NCBI GenBank assembly: GCA_039030395.1 | Contig: JBCCEF010000003.1 | Location: forward strand, 62,001-126,000 | Source: Acidobacteriota bacterium | GTDB lineage: Bacteria; Acidobacteriota; Thermoanaerobaculia; Multivoradales; JBCCEF01 | Direction of reading: 5' to 3' | Length of the DNA: 64,000 nucleotides | Made by a program: the position numbers and the translations under genes | The notes under the pieces: model-generated | What the model saw: only the letters and a program-made list of their open reading frames with translations | What the model was told of the DNA's origin: nothing | The model's database searches: none | Part shown: one piece after another, positions 28,290 to 35,686 of the stretch | How positions within the stretch are numbered: the stretch's first letter is position 1 | How the letters are laid out: the number at the start of each line of letters is the position of its first letter

Positions 28290-29569
28290 TGGCCGTCTCG
28301 CCGTCGGGCAAGGGCGTGATGTTCTCGCAGCTCTGGGTGATCATGGTCACCGGCTTCGTGGACATGATGGGGTTTCTCATCGTCCTGCCGCTCTTGCCCT
28401 TCTACGCCAAGCGATTCGGTGCGGATCCGGCGATGGTGGGGTACCTGGTTGGCGCTTATGCCTTCATGCAGTTGGTCACGGCGCCCGGCTGGGGCCGGCT
28501 GTCCGACCGCTGGGGCCGGCGGCCGGTGATTCTGCTCGGCCTGGCGGCTTCGGCCGGCGCCTTCATTCTCTTCGCCCTCGCCCAGTCCTGCTGGATGCTG
28601 ATGGTCTCCCGTCTGGTGCAGGGCGCCGCCGGCGGCACCATTGGGGTGATCCAGGCCTACGTCACCGACTCCGTGTCGCCGGGCCAGCGTTCCAAGGCTC
28701 TCGGCTGGGTGACCGCCGCGACCAGTGCCGGCGTGATGATCGGTCCGGCGGTGGCCTCCTTCGCGGTGCGCTTTGGCGAGACCGCGCCGGGTTTCGTGGC
28801 GGCCGGCCTTTGCCTGTTGAATCTGGCCTTTGCCGCCCGCTGGCTGCCGGAGCCGCCGCGCGAGTCGGCAGATTCCGACGATGGACCGCAGTCGGTCGAG
28901 CCCAAGGCCGCTATTTGGAGCAGCCTGTGGGAGGTGATGCGCCGTCCGACCGGTTCGGTCTCGGCCCTGATCTGGCTCTACGCCATCAGCATGATGGCGT
29001 TCATGTCGATGAACGGTGTTTTGGCGCTTTATCTGGAGGCGGTATTCGGCGTCTCCGAAGAGAACATCGGCTGGTTCTACGTCTATGTCGGTGCCCTTTC
29101 GCTGATCATGAGGGCGTTGATTCTGGGTCCGGTGATCGATCGCCTGGGGGAAGTGCGCACCATGCGCTTGGGGCTCGTTTCCTTGGCCCTCGGACTGGCG
29201 GCCATCCCCCTGCCGGCCAGTTTGTGGGGGCTGGCGATCGCGGTGATCTTCGTGCCGGTGGGCACGGCCTTTCTGTTTCCGGCCACCACCTCGATGGTCT
29301 CGAGCCGCGGCAGCCGACGGCAGATCGGACAGATCCTGGGGGTGCAGCAAACCTTTGGCGGCATTGCCCGCTGGCTGGGGCCCTCCTGGGCGGGGCTGCT
29401 GTTCCAGCACACCGGCATCCGCAGCCCTTTCTGGGTGGCGGCGAGTCTGGTGGTGCTGGTCGGCATCTTCGCCGGCAAGGTGATCCAGCCGGAGCGCCGA
29501 GCCGAGGAGGCCGCCGAAGGGGAGGCGCCGCCCGCCACCTCCGAGCCCGATCCGATCGTCCCGACCTGA
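28289..29569 (+). CDS. MFS transporter (TetA-like efflux family)
   Basis: A 426-residue major facilitator protein with twelve predicted helices. The first inter-helix loop has the MFS motif A form GRLSDRWGRRPV, and the fifth helix region reads GWVTAATSAGVMIGPAVA, as in drug:H+ antiporters of the TetA/MdtG group. ATG at 28289 overlaps the permease TGA by one base, so it is the last gene of the PIG-L/ABC operon. The exported compound is unknown. The C-terminal Glu/Ala/Pro tail is cytoplasmic and probably unstructured. Confidence 0.85.
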   Translation: MAVSPSGKGVMFSQLWVIMVTGFVDMMGFLIVLPLLPFYAKRFGADPAMVGYLVGAYAFMQLVTAPGWGRLSDRWGRRPVILLGLAASAGAFILFALAQSCWMLMVSRLVQGAAGGTIGVIQAYVTDSVSPGQRSKALGWVTAATSAGVMIGPAVASFAVRFGETAPGFVAAGLCLLNLAFAARWLPEPPRESADSDDGPQSVEPKAAIWSSLWEVMRRPTGSVSALIWLYAISMMAFMSMNGVLALYLEAVFGVSEENIGWFYVYVGALSLIMRALILGPVIDRLGEVRTMRLGLVSLALGLAAIPLPASLWGLAIAVIFVPVGTAFLFPATTSMVSSRGSRRQIGQILGVQQTFGGIARWLGPSWAGLLFQHTGIRSPFWVAASLVVLVGIFAGKVIQPERRAEEAAEGEAPPATSEPDPIVPT

Positions 29570-29630
29570 CTAGAGCAGAGCGAATGACACAATCAACAGG
29601 CGACCCCAATTCTTACTAGGAGATGTAGTC

Positions 29631-31724
29631 ATGCAAATGAACCGTGGAAGGAACTTCTGTTTGACCCTCGTCGTCCTGGCGGCGGCACTCGCCAGCGGTT
29701 CGGTGACCGCCGACGAGGGTATGTGGACCTTGAACGGATTCCCGGCGGAGCGCTTCGAGGCGGAATACGGCTTCGCGCCGAGCGATGAGTGGCTGGATCA
29801 CGTGCGCCAGTCGGCGGTGCGATTCAACTCCGGCGGCTCGGCCTCCTTTGTGTCGGCGAACGGCCTGGTGATCACCAACCACCACGTCGGCCTGGACTGC
29901 ATCCAGAAGCTCTCCTCGGCCGAGAACGACTACGTGGGCAACGGTTTCGTCGCCCGCACCCTGGAAGACGAGACGGTCTGTCCGGACCTTGAACTGAACG
30001 TCCTCGACTCCATCGAGCGGGTGACGGAGCGGGTGCGCGGTGCCGTCTCCAGCGAGATGGACGCCGCCGCCAGCGGTGAAGCGCGGCGCCAGGAGTTGAC
30101 TGAGATCGAGCAGGAGTGCAAGGACGAAACGGGCCTGCGCTGCGATGTGATCACCCTGTACCGCGGAGGCGAATATGACCTTTACCGCTACCGCCGCTAC
30201 ACGGACGTCCGCCTGGCCTTCGCGCCGGAGGCCCAGTTCGGCTTCTACGGTGGCGATCCGGACAACTTCGACTACCCGCGGTTTTCGATGGACTTTGCCC
30301 TCTTCCGGGTGTACGAAGACGGCGCGCCGGCCGCGGTGGAGCACTACCTAACGTTCGATCCCACCGGCCCCGACGAAGGCGAGGTGACCTTCGTCGCCGG
30401 CAACCCCGGCTCCACCGGCCGACTCAACTCCGTCGCACAGCTCGAGTACCTGCGCGACGAGAGCTATCCCAACACCCTGCTGCGGCTGCTCTACCTGCGT
30501 GACGCCATGTACACCTTCGCCGCTCGCGGCGAAGAGCAGCAGCGCATCGTCGAGGACGACCTCCTCAGCATCGAGAACGGCATCAAGGCGATCTCCGGCT
30601 ATCTTTCCGGTCTGCTCGATGAGGAGCTGATGGCTCGCAAGGTGGCGGACGAGAAACTTCTGAGGGAGAAAGTCGCCGCCGACTCGGAGCTGACGGAGCG
30701 CGTCGGGGATCCCTGGGGAGACTTGGAGAAGGCCATCGCCACCAGTCGCACCCTCAATCCTCGCGCCACCGCCCTCGGCGGCTTGGCCGGCCCCACCCTG
30801 GCGAGCCTGGCCCGCCGCATCGTGCGTCTGACGGAGGAAATCGGCAAGCCGAACACCGAACGGCTGCGGGAGTTTCGCGAGTCGGCCCTGCCCTCCGTGT
30901 ACCAGCGCCTCTACTCGTCGGCGCCGATCTATCCGGAGTACGAGCAGTTTCGTTTGGAGATGGCGCTGCGCTACTTCAAGGCACAGTACGGCCCGACCCA
31001 TCCGCTGGTGCAGGCGGTCTTCGGGGAAGAAACCCCTGATCAGCTCGCGAAGCGGTTGGTGGAAGGCACCCAGCTAGCGGCTGTCGAAGTGCGCAAGACG
31101 TTGGTCGAAGGTGGCGTGGAGGCCGTGAAGGCCTCGAAGGATCCGATGATCCAATTCGCCCTGAAGATCGACGACGCGGCGCGGGCGATGCGCAAGAAAA
31201 CCGAAGACGAGGTGGATGCTATCGGCTCGCGGGCCGGCGAGAAGATCGCCGACACCTACTTCGAAGTCCACGGCAAGGACACCTATCCGGACGCCACCTT
31301 CACCCTGCGCATCTCCTACGGCCAGGTGAAGGGGTACGAGGAAAACGGCGAGCAAATCCCCTGGGTGACCACCTTCGGCGGCCTCTTCGAGCGCGCCGAG
31401 AAGTTCGACAACGAGCCACCCTACGACCTACCCACGGCGCTGGCGGCGGCCAAGGACAAGGTGGACATGTCCACCCGCCTCAACCTCGTCTCTACCCACG
31501 ACATCATCGGCGGCAACTCCGGCAGCCCGTTGATTGACCGCGAGGGCCGCTTCGTCGGCATCATCTTCGACGGCAACCTATACTCCCTGCCCAATCGCTT
31601 CGTCTACTCCTCCACCCAGGCGCGCTCCACCTCCGTCCACTCGGCGGGCATCCTGGAGACCCTGGAAGAGGTCTACCCGGGCGCTGAGCACTTGGCCGAC
31701 GAGCTGCTGGCGGGTAAGCGTTAG
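29631..31724 (+). CDS. S46 family dipeptidyl-peptidase (DPP7/DPP11-like)
   Basis: A 697-residue exported serine peptidase that removes N-terminal dipeptides from peptides in the periplasm. After a signal peptide (cleavage near residue 27) the mature protein opens with DEGMWTLNGFP, typical of S46. The catalytic triad is visible: His in ITNHHVG (residue ~84), Asp in GDPDNFDYPRF (~210) and Ser in GGNSGSP (~630). The residue that separates DPP7 from DPP11 specificity was not determined. A good AGGAG precedes ATG. The gene ends in a convergent overlap with the SRPBCC gene on the other strand. Confidence 0.92.
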   Translation: MQMNRGRNFCLTLVVLAAALASGSVTADEGMWTLNGFPAERFEAEYGFAPSDEWLDHVRQSAVRFNSGGSASFVSANGLVITNHHVGLDCIQKLSSAENDYVGNGFVARTLEDETVCPDLELNVLDSIERVTERVRGAVSSEMDAAASGEARRQELTEIEQECKDETGLRCDVITLYRGGEYDLYRYRRYTDVRLAFAPEAQFGFYGGDPDNFDYPRFSMDFALFRVYEDGAPAAVEHYLTFDPTGPDEGEVTFVAGNPGSTGRLNSVAQLEYLRDESYPNTLLRLLYLRDAMYTFAARGEEQQRIVEDDLLSIENGIKAISGYLSGLLDEELMARKVADEKLLREKVAADSELTERVGDPWGDLEKAIATSRTLNPRATALGGLAGPTLASLARRIVRLTEEIGKPNTERLREFRESALPSVYQRLYSSAPIYPEYEQFRLEMALRYFKAQYGPTHPLVQAVFGEETPDQLAKRLVEGTQLAAVEVRKTLVEGGVEAVKASKDPMIQFALKIDDAARAMRKKTEDEVDAIGSRAGEKIADTYFEVHGKDTYPDATFTLRISYGQVKGYEENGEQIPWVTTFGGLFERAEKFDNEPPYDLPTALAAAKDKVDMSTRLNLVSTHDIIGGNSGSPLIDREGRFVGIIFDGNLYSLPNRFVYSSTQARSTSVHSAGILETLEEVYPGAEHLADELLAGKR

Positions 31725-32420
31725 ATCATAGGTAGTTTGTCGCGAAAGACCCGAGCCGGGGAGTTGTCGGCTCGGGTCCTCAAGAAGAGACTCCGCCCAG
31801 CCGCCAGGCGATGCGGAAGACGCTACGGTCTCACAGCTGGAGTCCGGGTCGAGATAGTTGGCCAAGCGCCCCAGCCCGATTCTCAGCGCCTCGTCGACCC
31901 AGGCGCGGAAGTCTTCCTCCCACAGTTCGCCGAAGGTCGGCCAAGAGCCGAATTGGGTGATCTCTACTCCGCCGGCAGGGAGCTCTCGCAGGCTGTAGGT
32001 AGTCCAGGCCACGTTCTTCTGGCGGATCTTTGGAAAGTCGGGGGGAGCGCTGCCCTGGAAGCTGAGGATGTTCTCCGGCACCAAGGACAGGATCGTCGTG
32101 CCCTCGATTCCTCGCTGGCCGATCGGGTTCTTCGGCCAGAAATAGATCTCGTAGGCACCGCCGATCGTGGGTTCCACCTTCGCTTCCGCTCCAAACCAAG
32201 CTTGCAAACCATCGGTACTGGCGATTGCCGCCCACACCTTGCTTAGCGTGGAGTCGACTTCGACCGAACGTTCGACGCTCTCGACCCCGTCGATCGAATG
32301 GTGCAAGACGGGTTTCACACCGCATTCGGCGGCCGCCGCCGAAGCAGCCACGAGGAGCGTCGCCAGGCAGGCGAGGGTTCGGAGGCAGGAACCGCAGCTG
32401 GATGTGAAGCAATGGATCAT
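31578..32420 (-). CDS. Secreted SRPBCC (START/AHSA1-like) protein
   Basis: A protein with a signal peptide (ACLATLLVAASAAAAECG) followed by an SRPBCC ligand-binding fold (about residues 45-190). The fold shows SVEVDSTLSKVWAAIASTDGLQAWFG, written here as two parts of the AHSA1-type N-terminal strand and helices, and later WTTYSLRELPAGGVEITQFG. No ligand is known for most of the family. The last 48 codons are antisense to the S46 gene, and the frame reads through a strong hairpin at 31748-31778. The natural stop has therefore probably been lost. Confidence 0.7.
   Translation of the reverse strand: MIHCFTSSCGSCLRTLACLATLLVAASAAAAECGVKPVLHHSIDGVESVERSVEVDSTLSKVWAAIASTDGLQAWFGAEAKVEPTIGGAYEIYFWPKNPIGQRGIEGTTILSLVPENILSFQGSAPPDFPKIRQKNVAWTTYSLRELPAGGVEITQFGSWPTFGELWEEDFRAWVDEALRIGLGRLANYLDPDSSCETVASSASPGGWAESLLEDPSRQLPGSGLSRQTTYDLTLTRQQLVGQVLSARVDLFQGLQDARRVDGGGARLGGGVDEAIGQGV
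31748..31778. terminator. 10-bp hairpin between convergent genes
   Basis: A perfect 10-bp stem (gacccgagcc / ggctcgggtc) with an 11-nt loop lies 24 nt after the S46 stop. There is no long T-run on the + strand; on the - strand the hairpin is followed by TTTCGCGACAAA. It probably ends transcription of the S46 gene and perhaps the opposing gene. Confidence 0.5.
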
Positions 32421-32456
32421 GGAATGACTCCTGACAGTTGTGAATGGATATCGCGA

Positions 32457-32978
32457 CTACGACTCGATGGGCCACAGCTCGCTGCGCGAACGCTTCGGGC
32501 TGAAGGGCTCCATGAGACGAAACATAAGGAACAGCAGAAGGGCTCCGAGGGTGGGCCTTCCGGTCTCGATGATCGCTTTCAGATTGCGAGCGATGAAAGC
32601 ACCGCCCTGCCGGAGGTTCTTCTCGGACTTGGTGCCCAGCGGTAGGTCGTCAACCACCAGACGCAGGCGCACACCTTCGGCCACTTCCGCGAGGCTGTAG
32701 CGAATCGTGCATTCGGGGTCGTCGCTCGAGGTGAACCGCATCGTGTGCACCAACAGGTTCGGCTCGTCAACCTCCAGGTAGCGCCCTACCACGCCGGTGT
32801 ACTTGCCGCTCGGAGTTCGCATCCGCACCTGTCCTCCAACGCCTACGCGATCGGTATGGAGAACCGAGTTGAAGATGGCTCTTTGAGGGCGATCGGTGCG
32901 GGTCAGTTCCTTCCATACCTCCTCGATTCGCCCTCGGATGAGGACCTCGAAGATGGCGCGATTTTGATCAGCTGGCAT
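32457..32978 (-). CDS. SRPBCC (AHSA1-like) protein in an ArsR operon
   Basis: A 173-residue cytoplasmic SRPBCC protein. The segment IFEVLIRGRIEEVWKELTR, then RTPSGKYTGVVGRYLEVDEP and CTIRYSLAEVAEGVRLRL, follows the AHSA1/START-like strand and helix order. Genes of this kind often sit directly behind an ArsR regulator, as here, with an 11-nt overlap. The C-terminal helix (ALLLFLMFRLMEPF) is unusually hydrophobic. Ligand and role are unknown. Confidence 0.75.
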   Translation of the reverse strand: MPADQNRAIFEVLIRGRIEEVWKELTRTDRPQRAIFNSVLHTDRVGVGGQVRMRTPSGKYTGVVGRYLEVDEPNLLVHTMRFTSSDDPECTIRYSLAEVAEGVRLRLVVDDLPLGTKSEKNLRQGGAFIARNLKAIIETGRPTLGALLLFLMFRLMEPFSPKRSRSELWPIES

Positions 32979-33312
32979 TTGGAAGGTCCTCCTTCTCTTC
33001 TACCCGGTGCTTGATATCGGTGAGTGCGGCAGCCCAGAGGGCGCTGTACTTCGACGTCCAGCGCTCGTTGATGAGTTGCAGAGGAACCGCATTGAAGAAC
33101 AGGCAGCGATCCCGCCAGCGGCGCTCGGAGACGAGAAGCCCCGATCGTTCGAGCACGTTGATGTGGCCCATTACGGCGATACGGCTCATCTCGAAGTGCT
33201 CGCACACGCTGTTGACGTTGCATCCCGGACTGGCGAGAACGATGTCCAGAATCCGACGGCGGGCCGCGTGAGCCAGTGCGTGGAAGATCTTGTCTTGGCG
33301 TTCGGGCTTCAT
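32968..33312 (-). CDS. ArsR-family transcriptional regulator
   Basis: A 114-residue winged-helix protein. HALAHAARRRILDIVLASPG is the typical first helix pair, and MSRIAVMGHINVLERSGLL is the recognition helix plus wing of ArsR-type repressors. The cysteine pair of metal-sensing ArsR proteins is not present in the DNA-binding helix, so it probably senses something else, as do many ArsR-SRPBCC pairs. The gene starts inside a perfect palindrome (33310-33331), which suggests autoregulation. It overlaps the following SRPBCC gene by 11 nt. Confidence 0.85.
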   Translation of the reverse strand: MKPERQDKIFHALAHAARRRILDIVLASPGCNVNSVCEHFEMSRIAVMGHINVLERSGLLVSERRWRDRCLFFNAVPLQLINERWTSKYSALWAAALTDIKHRVEEKEDLPNAS

Positions 33313-33331
33313 GTAATAAAAATATTACATG
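33310..33331. promoter_or_regulatory. Probable ArsR operator (8-6-8 palindrome)
   Basis: CATGTAAT-AAAAAT-ATTACATG is a perfect inverted repeat with 8-bp arms in otherwise GC-rich DNA. It includes the ATG of the ArsR gene (33312-33310, leftward) and abuts the rightward MiaE-like gene. Size and AT-rich composition fit an ArsR dimer site. Little leader is left before the ArsR ATG. Confidence 0.65.
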
Positions 33332-33391
33332 ATAGAGGGTGGCGTCAAGACTCCGGGACGGGTGCCACCGGTCCCGGTATCATCGGCGGCG

Positions 33392-34003
33392 ATGATCGAT
33401 CTTGCAGCCATCCGTGCCGAGTTGCCTTTGCTGGTGGAGACTCCCGGCAGTTGGGCCGAACTGGCCGCTGACCACCTGGATGAGTTCCTCGCCGATCATG
33501 CCGTTTGTGAGCAGCAGGCAGCCCTCTTCGGTTTGTCTCTGATCGGTCACTACCCGGAGGACAACGAACTGGTGGAGCGTATGGGTGCCCTGGCTGCCGA
33601 AGAGGTTTCGCACCTGCGGCGGGTCCACTCGCTGCTGCGCCAACGAGGTCACAGCATTTCCCATCGCCGAACGAATCCATGGGTCCAGGGTCTGCGCCAG
33701 CGAATTGGCACAACGCATCAAGACCTGCTGAAAGTGGATCGCCTGCTGGTCGGCGCTCTGATCGAGGCCCGTAGTTGCGAGCGTTTTTCCACCCTGCTCG
33801 CGGCAATCCATGACCGTGAGTTCGCGGTGGCGCGCCTGCTGAAGGATCTCGGCCCAGCGGAGAAGCGCCACTGGCGGATGTTCTTCGACCTTGCGCAGCG
33901 CGAAATCGACAGCGGTACGCTGCAAGATCGGTGGCGGGGCTGGCTCGAGTTCGAGGCAGAGCTGTCGAGCCGCGGGGGCAAAGAGCCGAGGGTGCACGGC
34001 TAG
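33392..34003 (+). CDS. MiaE-like tRNA-(2-methylthio-N6-isopentenyladenosine) hydroxylase
   Basis: MiaE is a non-haem di-iron monooxygenase that hydroxylates ms2i6A37 of tRNA. The predicted 203-residue protein keeps the family's order: [20 protein letters not shown] with the first ligand Glu, [13 protein letters not shown] with the E-x-x-H ligands, [15 protein letters not shown] and [10 protein letters not shown] with the second E-x-x-H. These pairs are what the di-iron site needs. ATG at 33392 is preferred; the frame is open from an ATG at 33329 inside the ArsR palindrome. The gene is divergent from the ArsR operon and may share its operator. Confidence 0.8.
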   Translation: MIDLAAIRAELPLLVETPGSWAELAADHLDEFLADHAVCEQQAALFGLSLIGHYPEDNELVERMGALAAEEVSHLRRVHSLLRQRGHSISHRRTNPWVQGLRQRIGTTHQDLLKVDRLLVGALIEARSCERFSTLLAAIHDREFAVARLLKDLGPAEKRHWRMFFDLAQREIDSGTLQDRWRGWLEFEAELSSRGGKEPRVHG

Positions 34004-34027
34004 GGCGCGACTGGAAGCGCCGAACGC

Positions 34028-34051
34028 AAAAAAGCCCGGCATTTGCCGGGC
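34028..34051 (-). terminator. Rho-independent terminator of the initiator tRNA gene
   Basis: Read leftward, GCCCGGC-AAAT-GCCGGGC forms a 7-bp GC stem with a tetraloop followed directly by six T residues. It lies 18 nt beyond the encoded CCA end of the tRNA. Confidence 0.85.
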
Positions 34052-34067
34052 CTTGGGAACTTCGAAG

Positions 34068-34145
<78 letters not shown>

Positions 34146-34239
34146 TCACCTTACTGCGACTTCGCTGCGACGAGCCTTGCCGCCGCGGAAGAGGGAGGAT
34201 GCCATAGGCGGAGCAGGGTGTCAACCGCCGCGGGCGAAA

Positions 34240-34653
34240 TCAGATCCCTGGGTCCGCGGCGAATTCCTCCAGCGTAAGAACCCGTTCCGGATGCACTCCT
34301 GCGAGGCGGCGGTCAGCCGTGACGAGGGGCAGGTCGAGTTTCTCGGCGAGGGTGACGAATTCGGCGTCGTAGGCGGAGATCTTAAGGGTCTGGGCGAGGA
34401 GCAGAACCTGGCGGCTGGGCAAGCCGTGTTCGACCTCTTGCACCATGTCCCGCGCCTCGTCAAACGCATCGGCAGCAGTTTCCAGCGCAAGCCCCTCGAC
34501 TCGCATCGTGGTTGCCAGAATGTTGCGCACTTCGAAGCGCCATAGGGGCGGCGCAACCCATGCCGGGTCACGTCGCCTAGCTCTCAGGCTTTGGTTTGTG
34601 AATTCGCCCGCAATGACGGCATAGCCCAGAATGTTCGAATCGACGACGATCAA
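34240..34653 (-). CDS. vapC: VapC-type PIN-domain toxin
   Basis: A 137-residue PIN-domain ribonuclease with the four acidic residues that hold Mg2+: Asp5 (VVDSNI), Glu41 (RFEVRN), Asp96 (AYDAEF) and Asp114 (TADRRL). Length and motifs fit VapC toxins, which cleave tRNA or rRNA until bound by the antitoxin. The ATG overlaps the antitoxin stop (ATGA), the usual coupled order antitoxin-toxin. Confidence 0.88.
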   Translation of the reverse strand: MIVVDSNILGYAVIAGEFTNQSLRARRRDPAWVAPPLWRFEVRNILATTMRVEGLALETAADAFDEARDMVQEVEHGLPSRQVLLLAQTLKISAYDAEFVTLAEKLDLPLVTADRRLAGVHPERVLTLEEFAADPGI

Positions 34654-34895
34654 GGCCGTCCATCCACCTTGGCGGATTGGATGAACTCACCGGTGATCGG
34701 GCCGATCCCTTCCATTCTGGCGTGCAGCCGTTTCAAAGACGCGATGGTTTCCTCGACGCTTCTTCCTCGCGGCGTCAGGCTGTCTTCGAGGCGCTTTAGG
34801 GTTTCTTGATTCAGGCTGCGTCGATTGATTTTGGCCTCGACCTTGAGGCTTTTGACCAGGCCTTCCGGAACATTCTTCAGGGTGAGAGTCGCCAA
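34650..34895 (-). CDS. vapB: VapB/FitA-type antitoxin (ribbon-helix-helix)
   Basis: An 81-residue protein whose first 40 residues (TLTLKNVPEGLVKSLKVEA, then NRRSLNQETLKRLE) match the FitA-like ribbon-helix-helix fold. The C-terminal part (RMEGIGPITGEFIQSAK) should wrap the VapC toxin. It starts with TTG at 34895, supported by a near-perfect AAAGGAGGTGA 4 nt upstream. It is expected to repress its own promoter with VapC bound. Confidence 0.85.
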   Translation of the reverse strand: MATLTLKNVPEGLVKSLKVEAKINRRSLNQETLKRLEDSLTPRGRSVEETIASLKRLHARMEGIGPITGEFIQSAKVDGRP

Positions 34896-34913
34896 GTGTC
34901 ACCTCCTTTGAGC

Positions 34914-34949
34914 GGTATCCATTATGCATCCGTTTTGGATCCGCGTAAA
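34914..34949 (-). promoter_or_regulatory. Candidate sigma-70 promoter of vapBC
   Basis: Leftward -35 TTTACG (34949-34944), 17-nt spacer, -10 CATAAT (34926-34921), giving a start near 34914, about 19 nt before the antitoxin TTG. Spacing is ideal and the -10 matches 5 of 6. The call is by eye. Confidence 0.45.
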
Positions 34950-34958
34950 GGCCACCCC

Positions 34959-35603
34959 TCAATCCGCCATGTGCATCCAAAACTCGTCCTGGAGGGTCTG
35001 CCGCAGGGCCTTGAGTTCCGCCTTGCGCACCTTGCCGCGCCGGGCTTCGACCACCAGGACGTGGGGGAGATCCTCGGTGTCGGTGTAGGTTTCGTGGCGC
35101 TCCAGGCCCTGGAAGACCTCGCGGCCGCTTGCGCCGTAGCGAAACCAGGCGATCTCGTCGAATCCGCACGCTTCGAGGGCGCGGTGGAGGAACTCGCGGG
35201 TCCACAGGAAGCGGTGCCGCCAGCCATAAAAGGCGCGGTTGGCGCGGATGGTGGCGAGCTGCTTTTCTTCGCCCTCCAGGTGGGGCGGTAGGTGGGTGCT
35301 CCACACCCAATCGAGGTTGGGGGTGGAAAGGCGCAGCCAGCCGTCGTCGCTGAGCACGCGGCGGCACTCCAGCAGAAAGTCGATCGCGTCGCCGATCTCC
35401 AGATGCTCCAGAAAATGCTCGGCGTAGACCGCCTGGACATGCTTGAAGTCCAGGCCATCGGTGACGTCCGCCACCACGTCGACCCCCGGAATGTCCTGGA
35501 TGTCCACGTTCACCCAGCCCTCCAGGCGGTGTTTTCCACTGCCGATGTGAAGCTTGACGCCGGAGGTGGCGGGCGGGGATTTCTTGCGTTGGAACAGGGC
35601 CAT
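34959..35603 (-). CDS. Class I SAM-dependent methyltransferase
   Basis: A 214-residue predicted methyltransferase of the COG4627-like group. It has the glycine-rich SAM motif KLHIGSGKHRLEGWVNVD, an acidic second strand (DVVADVTDGLDF) and YAEHFLEHLEIGDAIDFL followed by ECRRVLSDDGWLRLSTPNLD. Genes of this type often act on glycans or secondary metabolites, but the substrate cannot be deduced. ATG at 35603 was chosen over upstream starts because it precedes MALFQRKK and the conserved fold directly. It is divergent from the sulfatase-like gene (83 nt). Confidence 0.8.
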   Translation of the reverse strand: MALFQRKKSPPATSGVKLHIGSGKHRLEGWVNVDIQDIPGVDVVADVTDGLDFKHVQAVYAEHFLEHLEIGDAIDFLLECRRVLSDDGWLRLSTPNLDWVWSTHLPPHLEGEEKQLATIRANRAFYGWRHRFLWTREFLHRALEACGFDEIAWFRYGASGREVFQGLERHETYTDTEDLPHVLVVEARRGKVRKAELKALRQTLQDEFWMHMAD

Positions 35604-35686
35604 GGCCGGCGCGCAGTGTACCAGTCGGAGCGTCCGAGCAGGTCTCATGCTCAACGGCCGGGAAGAGGCGGATAGGATCGACCGCC

